From JAKACU01 sp021821185 (GTDB lineage Bacteria > Bacillota > Bacilli > Alicyclobacillales > SLC66): 29,786 bases of DNA. The DNA is taken from the NCBI GenBank assembly GCA_027343965.1, contig DAHWJX010000017.1, forward strand, positions 1 through 29,786. The letters are read 5' to 3'. The position numbers and the translations under genes were made by a program. The notes under the pieces were generated by a model, which saw only the letters and a program-made list of their open reading frames with translations, was not told the DNA's origin and ran no database searches. The stretch's first letter is position 1. Each line of letters starts with the position of its first letter. Positions 24,092 to 29,786 of the stretch are shown in pieces.

Positions 24092-25291
24092 ATGGTGCGT
24101 GAAAGTCGGGATCGAGAACGCCCTGAAGGTATGAGTGACTTTGTTGGACGCGATATGGCACACCGAATACGTGTCCGCCAAAAACTACTTGAGTTATTCA
24201 TGGTTTGGGGCTATGAGCAGGTAGAAACGCCGATGCTGGAGTACGTTGACACATTTGCAAATGGTGTCTTGGGCGGCGAAGAAGAGTTGTTGTACCGCAT
24301 GTTTGATCCTTTTGGTCGGACCCTCGCTGTGCGACCTGAGATGACGACGCCTGTGGCAAGGTTGAGCGCGACGATCTTAGCAAAAGATCCTTTGCCACTG
24401 CGGCTTTGTTACGATGCCAAGACCTATCGGCTGCAACCCCCGAACAAAACGGATCGTGTGGAGGTAACGCAAGCAGGTATTGAACTGATCGGCCAGGCCA
24501 GCCCTGATGCTGATGCCGAAATGATTGCGTTGCTCATCGAATCGATGCGATCGCTAGGTGTGCGTGATTTTGCGCTTGCTCTTGGTCACATGGGACTCGT
24601 GCGTGCGCTATTAGCGCCGCTCGACGCTACCTTTCGTGAGCCGCTGCGTGAGGCATTAATTGATAAAGACTTGGTTTCTTATGAGCGTATTGTCGATCTA
24701 GCGAAGCCTTTTGTGCCGGAGTCTATCATGATGAGTATCTTACAATTGCCGCGTTTGCGCGGTGACGTATCTGTGATTGGCAAGGCGAGAGAATTGGCCT
24801 TTGATGATAAGGCGCGCCTTGCCTGTGATGAATTGTTGCTTTTATGGCATGCTCTTGAAGATTATGGCGTTGCATCCTTTATTCACTTTGACCTTGGCTC
24901 CTATCTGCATCACGATTATTACACTGGTGTCGTGGTCGAAGCTTATGCAGAGGCACTAGGTCACCCGATCGCTTTTGGAGGTCGCTACGACCACCTCTTG
25001 GGGCGTTTTGGCTGTGAGCAAAAGGCGACGGGATTTGCTATTCAAGTCGAACGTTTGATGGCTGCCATCAAAGAGACACCGCCACTGGAAGCCATACACA
25101 CCGTTTATTACGACGAGACAAATCGAAAAGTGCGACTGGATTTTGCCAAGTGGTTGCGCGCTAACGGACACCGCATTGTGGCCATGCCACAAGATGATGT
25201 GCAACGTGCAAAAAATCAGGATGCTTGGCTTGATGATCAGTATGCGCTGTATGTATCGCAAGAAGCAGACAAGGGTGGTGACGTATGCTAA
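24092..25291 (+). CDS. hisZ: ATP phosphoribosyltransferase regulatory subunit
   Basis: HisZ is a histidyl-tRNA synthetase paralogue that has lost aminoacylation and binds the short HisG to form the active, histidine-inhibited ATP phosphoribosyltransferase. Class II synthetase traits remain: ERPEGMSDFVGRDMAHR at the start, an EEELLYRMFD strand with the RPEMTTPVAR motif 2-like region, and GGRYDHLLGRFG near residues 296-307. There is no anticodon-binding domain of normal length. The 399 residues match the family (about 390). The ATG at 24092 follows GGCGGGTGGG. It overlaps hisG by seven bases, supporting a stoichiometric complex. Confidence 0.95.
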   Translation: MVRESRDRERPEGMSDFVGRDMAHRIRVRQKLLELFMVWGYEQVETPMLEYVDTFANGVLGGEEELLYRMFDPFGRTLAVRPEMTTPVARLSATILAKDPLPLRLCYDAKTYRLQPPNKTDRVEVTQAGIELIGQASPDADAEMIALLIESMRSLGVRDFALALGHMGLVRALLAPLDATFREPLREALIDKDLVSYERIVDLAKPFVPESIMMSILQLPRLRGDVSVIGKARELAFDDKARLACDELLLLWHALEDYGVASFIHFDLGSYLHHDYYTGVVVEAYAEALGHPIAFGGRYDHLLGRFGCEQKATGFAIQVERLMAAIKETPPLEAIHTVYYDETNRKVRLDFAKWLRANGHRIVAMPQDDVQRAKNQDAWLDDQYALYVSQEADKGGDVC

Positions 25292-25914
25292 CGATAGCGG
25301 TTGCCAAAGGACGCATTTTTGAATCAACCTTACAATTGCTTGATGAGACCGGTCTTGGTTCTCGTGAAGATATGCTATCGTCACGCCGCTTAATTCTCGA
25401 TGATGAGGTGCATGACATACGGTATCTTCTATCGAAACCTGTCGATGTACCTACGTATGTGCAGCATGGAGCAGCGGATGTGGGTATTGTGGGCAAGGAT
25501 GTCTTGTACGAGGCACAAGCCGATGTGCATGAATTGCTCGACTTGCAATTTGGTCGTTGCAAGATTGCCGTGGCAGCGCCAATCGGTACGAAATTATCGA
25601 CGGTCACCCGTGTTGCAACGAAGTACCCACGGTATGCGCGCGAGTATTTTCGCACTTTAGGTAGGCAGATCGATATTATCCCTATGCATGGCAGTGTTGA
25701 ATTGGCCCCACTAATTGGGTTAGCTGATTGCATTGTAGATATTGTTGAGACAGGTAGGACATTGAAGGAAAATGGTCTTGTGGTTTTGGCAGAGTTAGCT
25801 CAAATCACGACACGACTTGTTGCCAATCGTCGCAGTTATCAGTTGCGCGGGGCAGACATTGATACACTTTTGTTGCGAACGCGATCGTACTTAGAAGGTG
25901 AGACGGTATCATGA
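25285..25914 (+). CDS. hisG: ATP phosphoribosyltransferase catalytic subunit, short form
   Basis: HisG joins ATP and PRPP to phosphoribosyl-ATP, the first step of histidine synthesis. At 209 residues it is the short form, without the C-terminal ACT-like regulatory domain, and so it needs HisZ. Landmarks are LTIAVAKGRI at the N-terminus, DVGIVGKDVL, and the PRPP-binding DIVETGRTL (within LADCIVDIVETGRTLKENGL). It overlaps hisZ by seven bases and hisH by four. In B. subtilis hisD and hisB lie between hisG and hisH; here both are absent. Confidence 0.96.
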   Translation: MLTIAVAKGRIFESTLQLLDETGLGSREDMLSSRRLILDDEVHDIRYLLSKPVDVPTYVQHGAADVGIVGKDVLYEAQADVHELLDLQFGRCKIAVAAPIGTKLSTVTRVATKYPRYAREYFRTLGRQIDIIPMHGSVELAPLIGLADCIVDIVETGRTLKENGLVVLAELAQITTRLVANRRSYQLRGADIDTLLLRTRSYLEGETVS

Positions 25915-26531
25915 TTGTTATTATCGATTATGGTGTGGGCAATCTGCGAAGTGTGCAAAAAGCGTTTGAACAGTTGGGCCATGAAGCCATTGTTTCTGAG
26001 GATCCGAAGGCATTGCTCATGGCAGATGGTGTCGTCTTACCAGGCGTTGGCGCTTTTGGTGATGCTATGCAGGCTTTGAAGCAACGACAGTTGGCCGAAC
26101 CGATTATCAATTTTGCCAATACGGATAAACCACTTTTAGGTATATGCCTTGGTATGCAGTTGCTATTTTCAACAAGTGAAGAGTATGGCGAACATGCTGG
26201 ACTCAATCTTTTACCTGGTCGTGTGTTGAAATTTTCCCTTGACTATAAAGTCCCACATGTTGGGTGGAACCAACTGCTGATCGAAAGGTCGCATCCGCTT
26301 GTTGAGCATGTGTCGGATAAAGCCCACGCCTACTTTGTGCATAGTTACTATGTCGCGCCATCCGCGCCGTCGCTCATTGTGGCAAAGACAGAATACGGCA
26401 TATCGTTTCCCTCCATGGTGGCGAAAGGCAATGTGATGGGTGTGCAATTTCATCCGGAAAAAAGCTCACAAACCGGATTGAAGATGTTGGATAATTTCGC
26501 CCACATGTGTGAGAAAAGGGGAGTTATATGA
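25911..26531 (+). CDS. hisH: imidazole glycerol phosphate synthase, glutamine amidotransferase subunit
   Basis: HisH releases ammonia from glutamine and passes it through HisF. The class I amidotransferase triad is visible: the nucleophile in GICLGMQ (Cys79) and the histidine and glutamate in GVQFHPEKS near residues 182-184. The oxyanion-strand segment VVLPGVGAFGDAM is at 41-53. The length of 206 residues is normal. It starts within the hisG stop (ATGA) and ends in an overlap with hisA, so it is translationally coupled on both sides. Confidence 0.96.
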   Translation: MIVIIDYGVGNLRSVQKAFEQLGHEAIVSEDPKALLMADGVVLPGVGAFGDAMQALKQRQLAEPIINFANTDKPLLGICLGMQLLFSTSEEYGEHAGLNLLPGRVLKFSLDYKVPHVGWNQLLIERSHPLVEHVSDKAHAYFVHSYYVAPSAPSLIVAKTEYGISFPSMVAKGNVMGVQFHPEKSSQTGLKMLDNFAHMCEKRGVI

Positions 26532-27274
26532 TGAAAATGCTGCCCGCGATCGATTTATTGGGGGGACAGGCTGTCCGCCTGACACAAGGGGACTATCAAC
26601 GCAAAGAGGCTTATGGTGACCCTTTAGCACTCGCTGCGTCATATGAACAACATGGTGCTTCGTACGTACATGTCGTGGATTTGGATGCAGCCAAGTCGGG
26701 GGTAACGGATCAACAGACCCGTGATATCGTAGCGAGAATCGTTAAAGAGACCTCACTACAGGTGGAATTGGGTGGCGGAATCCGTACGGGTCTGGATGTT
26801 GAACGATGGCTGTCACTTGGTGTCTGGCGCTGTGTGCTTGGCACATCTGCGGTGCGAGTTGAAGGATTCGCACAGGAGATGGTCAAAAAGTACAAGCAGC
26901 ATGTGATTGTGGGCATTGATACCCGTCAAGGTTTTGTGGCTACAAACGGTTGGACGCAAGTGGCAACTATGACCGCGATTGATTTTGCCAAAATACTTGC
27001 ACAGGATGGCTACACAGAATGCATTTATACGGATATTGCTCGTGACGGTATGATGCATGGGGCCAATTGGCAGGGGGCTGTTGAACTTGCCGAAGCTTCT
27101 GGGCTTGGTGTTGCCGTATCAGGTGGCGTGCGTGATATTCGTGATGTAGGACAAGCACTTTCCCTTTCACAGCGTGGTATCACCGGTCTTATTGCGGGTA
27201 AATCGCTCGTTGAAGGTACCTTGGATCTTCATGAAGCGATCACGTTGATGGCGGAAAAGAGCGATAGTCCATGA
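26528..27274 (+). CDS. hisA: ProFAR isomerase (phosphoribosyl-formimino-AICAR-P isomerase)
   Basis: HisA opens the sugar ring of ProFAR by an Amadori rearrangement. The half-barrel repeats of the HisA/HisF fold show LPAIDLLGGQAVRLTQGDY with the catalytic aspartate near residue 9, HVVDLDAAK, VELGGGIRT, CIYTDIARDGM with the second aspartate, and AVSGGVRDI. The length of 248 residues is normal. Two consecutive ATG codons (26528 and 26531) are possible starts; the first overlaps the hisH stop. It overlaps hisF by four bases. Confidence 0.95.
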   Translation: MMKMLPAIDLLGGQAVRLTQGDYQRKEAYGDPLALAASYEQHGASYVHVVDLDAAKSGVTDQQTRDIVARIVKETSLQVELGGGIRTGLDVERWLSLGVWRCVLGTSAVRVEGFAQEMVKKYKQHVIVGIDTRQGFVATNGWTQVATMTAIDFAKILAQDGYTECIYTDIARDGMMHGANWQGAVELAEASGLGVAVSGGVRDIRDVGQALSLSQRGITGLIAGKSLVEGTLDLHEAITLMAEKSDSP

Positions 27275-28032
27275 TTACGAAACGTATTATTCCTTGTTTT
27301 GATGTGCGTGATGGACGGGTTGTGAAATACGAGTCTTTTTTTGGAAATGAACGAGATGCCGGTGATCCTGTGGAACTGGCCAAATTGTATGATGAACAAG
27401 GCGCAGACGAACTTGTGTTGCTTGATATCTCGGCAACGCACGAAAAACGCGGGATCTTGCTTGACATCGTTGAAAAAACAGCAGAGCAGGTCTTTATTCC
27501 CTTCACGGTTGGCGGCGGTTTGACGAGTTTGGAGAATGTTCGCGATGTCTTGCGAGCCGGAGCCGACAAAGTATCGCTCAATTCAGCGGCTGTCAAAAAC
27601 CCTGCGTTGATCACCGAGATTGCGAAAAGGTTTGGATCGCAGTGTGTGGTTGTAGCGATCGATGCCAAAAAAGTAGCTGATCAATCTGACTGGGAGGTTT
27701 TGATTAGCGGAGGTAGGGTTCATACAGGCAAATCAGTTGTAGCATGGGCTAAGGAAGCGCAAAGCTTAGGGGCCGGGGAAATCCTACTGACAAGTTTCGA
27801 TCAAGATGGGCAACGAGATGGCTATGACTTGTCACTGACGCAAGCGGTGGCACAAGCAGTAAGCATTCCTGTGATCGCTTCTGGAGGGGCAGGAACAAAA
27901 GATCATTTTTATGATGTGTTAACAAAAGGTCAGGCTGATGCGGCTTTAGCAGCAAGTGTTTTTCACTTTAAAGAAACGTCTATTGGAGAGGTTAAGGCAT
28001 TTTTAGCACAAAAAGGGGTGTTTATACGATGA
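27271..28032 (+). CDS. hisF: imidazole glycerol phosphate synthase, cyclase subunit
   Basis: HisF uses ammonia from HisH to convert PRFAR to imidazole-glycerol phosphate and AICAR. The barrel has KRIIPCFDVRDGRVVK with Asp11, LVLLDISA, IPFTVGGGL, GADKVSLNSAA, VVVAIDAKK with the second catalytic aspartate, EILLTSFDQDG, IPVIASGGAG and LAASVFHF. Of note, loop 1 reads VVKYESFFGNERDAGDP. Relative to well-known HisF proteins (VVKGSNFENLRDSGDP in Thermotoga) Lys19 is kept, but the following glycine is a tyrosine and one residue is inserted. The rest is standard and the operon context secures the identification. Confidence 0.94.
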   Translation: MITKRIIPCFDVRDGRVVKYESFFGNERDAGDPVELAKLYDEQGADELVLLDISATHEKRGILLDIVEKTAEQVFIPFTVGGGLTSLENVRDVLRAGADKVSLNSAAVKNPALITEIAKRFGSQCVVVAIDAKKVADQSDWEVLISGGRVHTGKSVVAWAKEAQSLGAGEILLTSFDQDGQRDGYDLSLTQAVAQAVSIPVIASGGAGTKDHFYDVLTKGQADAALAASVFHFKETSIGEVKAFLAQKGVFIR

Positions 28033-28676
28033 AACGGACACTAGATGACGTGGCACAAATCGAACAATTGCAATTTTCAAAAGAAGGTCTTATTCCCGCC
28101 ATCATCCAGGATGAACGCACCAAAGATGTGCTGATGCTCGCTTATATGAATAAAGAATCACTCGAACAAACGCTTGTTACAAAGCAGACGTGGTTTTTCA
28201 GCCGCTCACGGCAAACGCTCTGGCACAAGGGCGAGACATCCGGGCATACTCAACAGGTAGTGCGTATCGAGCTCGATTGTGATCGTGACACGTTGCTGGT
28301 TCAAGTGATACAAGTTGGTGCTGCTTGCCATACGGGAGCTGCAACGTGCTTTACAGAGCCTGATGAAAAGGGTGGTAAGGATGTCGCGCACTCGCCAGAC
28401 ATTTTGTTGAAACTGGAAGAACTCATCGCACAGCGCGATGAGTTGCGCCCAGAAGGAGCTTATACAACCTATCTTTTTGAAAAAGGCATCGATAAGATCT
28501 TGAAGAAAGTTGGCGAGGAGACAGCAGAAGTGATCATTGGCGCTAAAAATCGCAATCCGCAAGAGGTGCGCTATGAGGTTGCTGATCTCTTTTATCATGT
28601 GCTTGTGATGCTTCGGGAGCAACGAGTTCCTCTAACGGAGATCTTTGCTGAACTGTTCGATCGGTACGACAAATAA
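28029..28676 (+). CDS. hisI: bifunctional phosphoribosyl-AMP cyclohydrolase / phosphoribosyl-ATP pyrophosphatase
   Basis: This fused HisIE protein carries out steps 2 and 3 of the pathway. The N-terminal HisI part (about 1-120) has QTWFFSRSRQTLWHKGETSGH, split here as the conserved FSRSR and WHKGETSGH, plus the metal-binding DCDRD and CHTGAATCF. The C-terminal HisE part (about 125-215) has the MazG-like YTTYLFEKGIDKILKKVGEE and ADLFYHVLVML. The 215-residue length is typical of the fusion in Bacilli. It overlaps hisF by four bases and its stop codon lies in the stem of the terminator. Confidence 0.95.
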   Translation: MKRTLDDVAQIEQLQFSKEGLIPAIIQDERTKDVLMLAYMNKESLEQTLVTKQTWFFSRSRQTLWHKGETSGHTQQVVRIELDCDRDTLLVQVIQVGAACHTGAATCFTEPDEKGGKDVAHSPDILLKLEELIAQRDELRPEGAYTTYLFEKGIDKILKKVGEETAEVIIGAKNRNPQEVRYEVADLFYHVLVMLREQRVPLTEIFAELFDRYDK

Positions 28677-28703
28677 AGGGAGGGCCGTGAGCCCTCCCTT
28701 TTT
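28675..28703. terminator. bidirectional terminator between hisI and argS
   Basis: AAAGGGAGGGC (28675-28685) and GCCCTCCCTTT (28691-28701) form a perfect 11-bp stem around CGTGA, flanked by a T-run on the plus strand (five T from 28699) and A-residues on the other side. It ends the his transcript and, read from the other strand, the convergent argS transcript. The argS stop lies directly at its edge. Confidence 0.9.
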
Positions 28704-29786
28704 AAATTTCTGCTGGGTGTTGCAAACCTAAAAGCAGTAAAGAAGCGCGGATGACCACGCGCGTTGCGTCGGTCAACGCCAAGCGCAACGCGCGAAGCGG
28801 GGCTTCAGCTGTCAGGATAGGACATTCGTGATAAAAATGGTTAAATGCCTGACATACATCGAGAACGTGCTTGGCAATCAATGATGGATCAGCTTCATCG
28901 ATCGCGCGCAATCGCATCGCACCTGTTTTGCTGATCTCTTTGATCAGGTTCCATGTCGGATCATCAACATCGCCATGATGATCGTCAGCTTCAAAAAGCA
29001 CTTCCTTTTGCGAAGGTGTCACCATTCTATGAGGCGACGTATCGTCTTGCAAGGCTTTGGCTTTGCGAAGAACGGAGCAGGCTCTCGCATGCGTGTACTG
29101 TACATAAGGACCTGTCTCACCATCAAACGCCACGGCATTTGTCAATGAGAAGTCAATGTCATGCAGGCGATTGGTCTTGAGATCATTAAAGATCACAGCA
29201 CCAACGCCGATGGCTTGCGCTACATGCTCGACATCATGCAGTGTAGGATTTTTTTCTTCAATAATAGCACGCGCACGTGAGATCGCTTCTTGTACTACAT
29301 CCTCGAGTCGCACAACCTGGCCTTTTCGCGTGGACATTTTTCGTCCATCTAAGCGCATCATACCAAAAGCAATATGGTAACATGACGAGGCAAAATCATA
29401 ACCAAGTAGAGACAAAACGTGAAAAATCTGCTGAAAATGCAATTTTTGTTCGTTGCCGACTACGTAATACAAGTGCGATGCACTCAGTTCTTTATGTCGA
29501 TAGAGTGCGGCCGCAAGATCGCGCGTCGCGTATAGTGTTGCACCATCTGATCGGCGAATCAGGCAAGGTGGCAATCCTAAGTCATCGAGCATGACGACTT
29601 CAGCTCCATCGCTTGTCACAAGCAGATTCTTTTTTGCAAGTTCTTCCACGACGACATCCATCTTATCGTTATAGAAGCTTTCGCCTAGGTTATGGGTGAA
29701 CGTGGTGCCTAAAAGTTCGTACATACGTGCAAACTCAGCCAAGCTTACATCGATCATCCAACGCCACAAAGCTAGATCTTCTTCGT
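28702..29786 (-). CDS. argS: arginyl-tRNA synthetase, C-terminal part (5' end beyond the window)
   Basis: ArgS charges tRNA-Arg. The frame stays open to the right edge (EEDLALWRWM), so about 360 C-terminal residues of a protein of about 555 are present. They include MPPCLI-like LPPCLIRRSDGATLYATRDL, VVGNEQKLHFQQIF, the KMSKS-equivalent KMSTRKG, VGVGAVIFNDLK, the FDGETGPYVQYTHAR segment and the C-terminal anticodon-binding helical domain (DALR family: FNHFYHECPIL, RLALTDATRVVI). The N-terminal HIGH region lies outside. It is the only intact gene on the minus strand and converges on the his operon. No argS-specific signal can be judged as the promoter is outside. Confidence 0.95.
   Translation of the reverse strand, partial: EEDLALWRWMIDVSLAEFARMYELLGTTFTHNLGESFYNDKMDVVVEELAKKNLLVTSDGAEVVMLDDLGLPPCLIRRSDGATLYATRDLAAALYRHKELSASHLYYVVGNEQKLHFQQIFHVLSLLGYDFASSCYHIAFGMMRLDGRKMSTRKGQVVRLEDVVQEAISRARAIIEEKNPTLHDVEHVAQAIGVGAVIFNDLKTNRLHDIDFSLTNAVAFDGETGPYVQYTHARACSVLRKAKALQDDTSPHRMVTPSQKEVLFEADDHHGDVDDPTWNLIKEISKTGAMRLRAIDEADPSLIAKHVLDVCQAFNHFYHECPILTAEAPLRALRLALTDATRVVIRASLLLLGLQHPAEI

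Noticed and set aside
1..29786. CRISPR arrays, insertion sequences, prophage, tRNA or rRNA genes
   Set aside because: On reading the window I saw no regular spaced repeats, no transposase or integrase motifs, and no cloverleaf or ribosomal RNA sequence. Almost all of the length is taken by recognised genes.

Overview
The window is about 29.8 kb of a chromosome from a Gram-positive, flagellated and probably endospore-related member of the Bacilli. This rests on gene order and protein similarity remembered from known families, not on a search. ftsE-ftsX-ctpB-minJ, uvrB-uvrA, hprK with a hexapeptide acyltransferase, and hisZ-hisG...hisIE all recall one region of the Bacillus subtilis chromosome, but several genes between them are missing here (swrA, lgt, ppaX, hisD, hisB). 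Strong Shine-Dalgarno sites, GTG and TTG starts, a Bacillus-type LexA box and HPr kinase fit the same picture. Base composition is intermediate. Alicyclobacillaceae or a related acidophilic lineage is a reasonable guess, but the species cannot be read from the sequence.

Layout. (1) 1-2251: the 3' end of a surface protein with S-layer homology repeats, a 55-codon orphan gene, a terminator, and two broken genes lying head to head: a MerR regulator and a short-chain dehydrogenase. Both lack their N-terminal parts, and base composition changes sharply where they meet. (2) 2306-9144: a promoter and the arginine genes argC-B-D-F-G-H, running from N-acetylglutamate to arginine but with no argJ or argE. 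(3) 9226-15227: envelope and cell-surface machinery, namely ftsEX, a carboxy-terminal processing protease, a MinJ-like membrane PDZ protein carrying a run of nine G, and the flagellar stator genes motAB with a candidate SigD promoter. (4) 15238-20158: SOS-controlled uvrB and uvrA. (5) 20171-24011: a PucR/CdaR-type regulator, the multi-sugar ATPase msmX, HPr kinase hprK and an acyltransferase, which points to carbon-source control. (6) 24008-28703: a promoter, a candidate operator and the histidine genes hisZ-G-H-A-F-IE, tightly overlapped, ending in a terminator shared with the convergent argS, whose 5' end lies outside the window.

How the genes work together. The arg block would carry out five consecutive steps plus the first reduction step, and needs a deacetylating or transacetylating enzyme from elsewhere. 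The his block makes the early pathway up to imidazole-glycerol phosphate, and needs hisB, hisC, a phosphatase and hisD from elsewhere. MsmX normally energises several sugar importers whose permeases are encoded elsewhere, and HprK sets catabolite repression through HPr.

Most of the window is ordinary core genome. I found no phage, CRISPR, transposase, rRNA or tRNA, and no convincing new multi-gene system. The points most worth a second look are the double-truncation junction near 1738, the G9 tract inside minJ, the incomplete arg and his sets, an altered active-site loop in HisF, and the unlabelled operator-like repeats before argC and hisZ.
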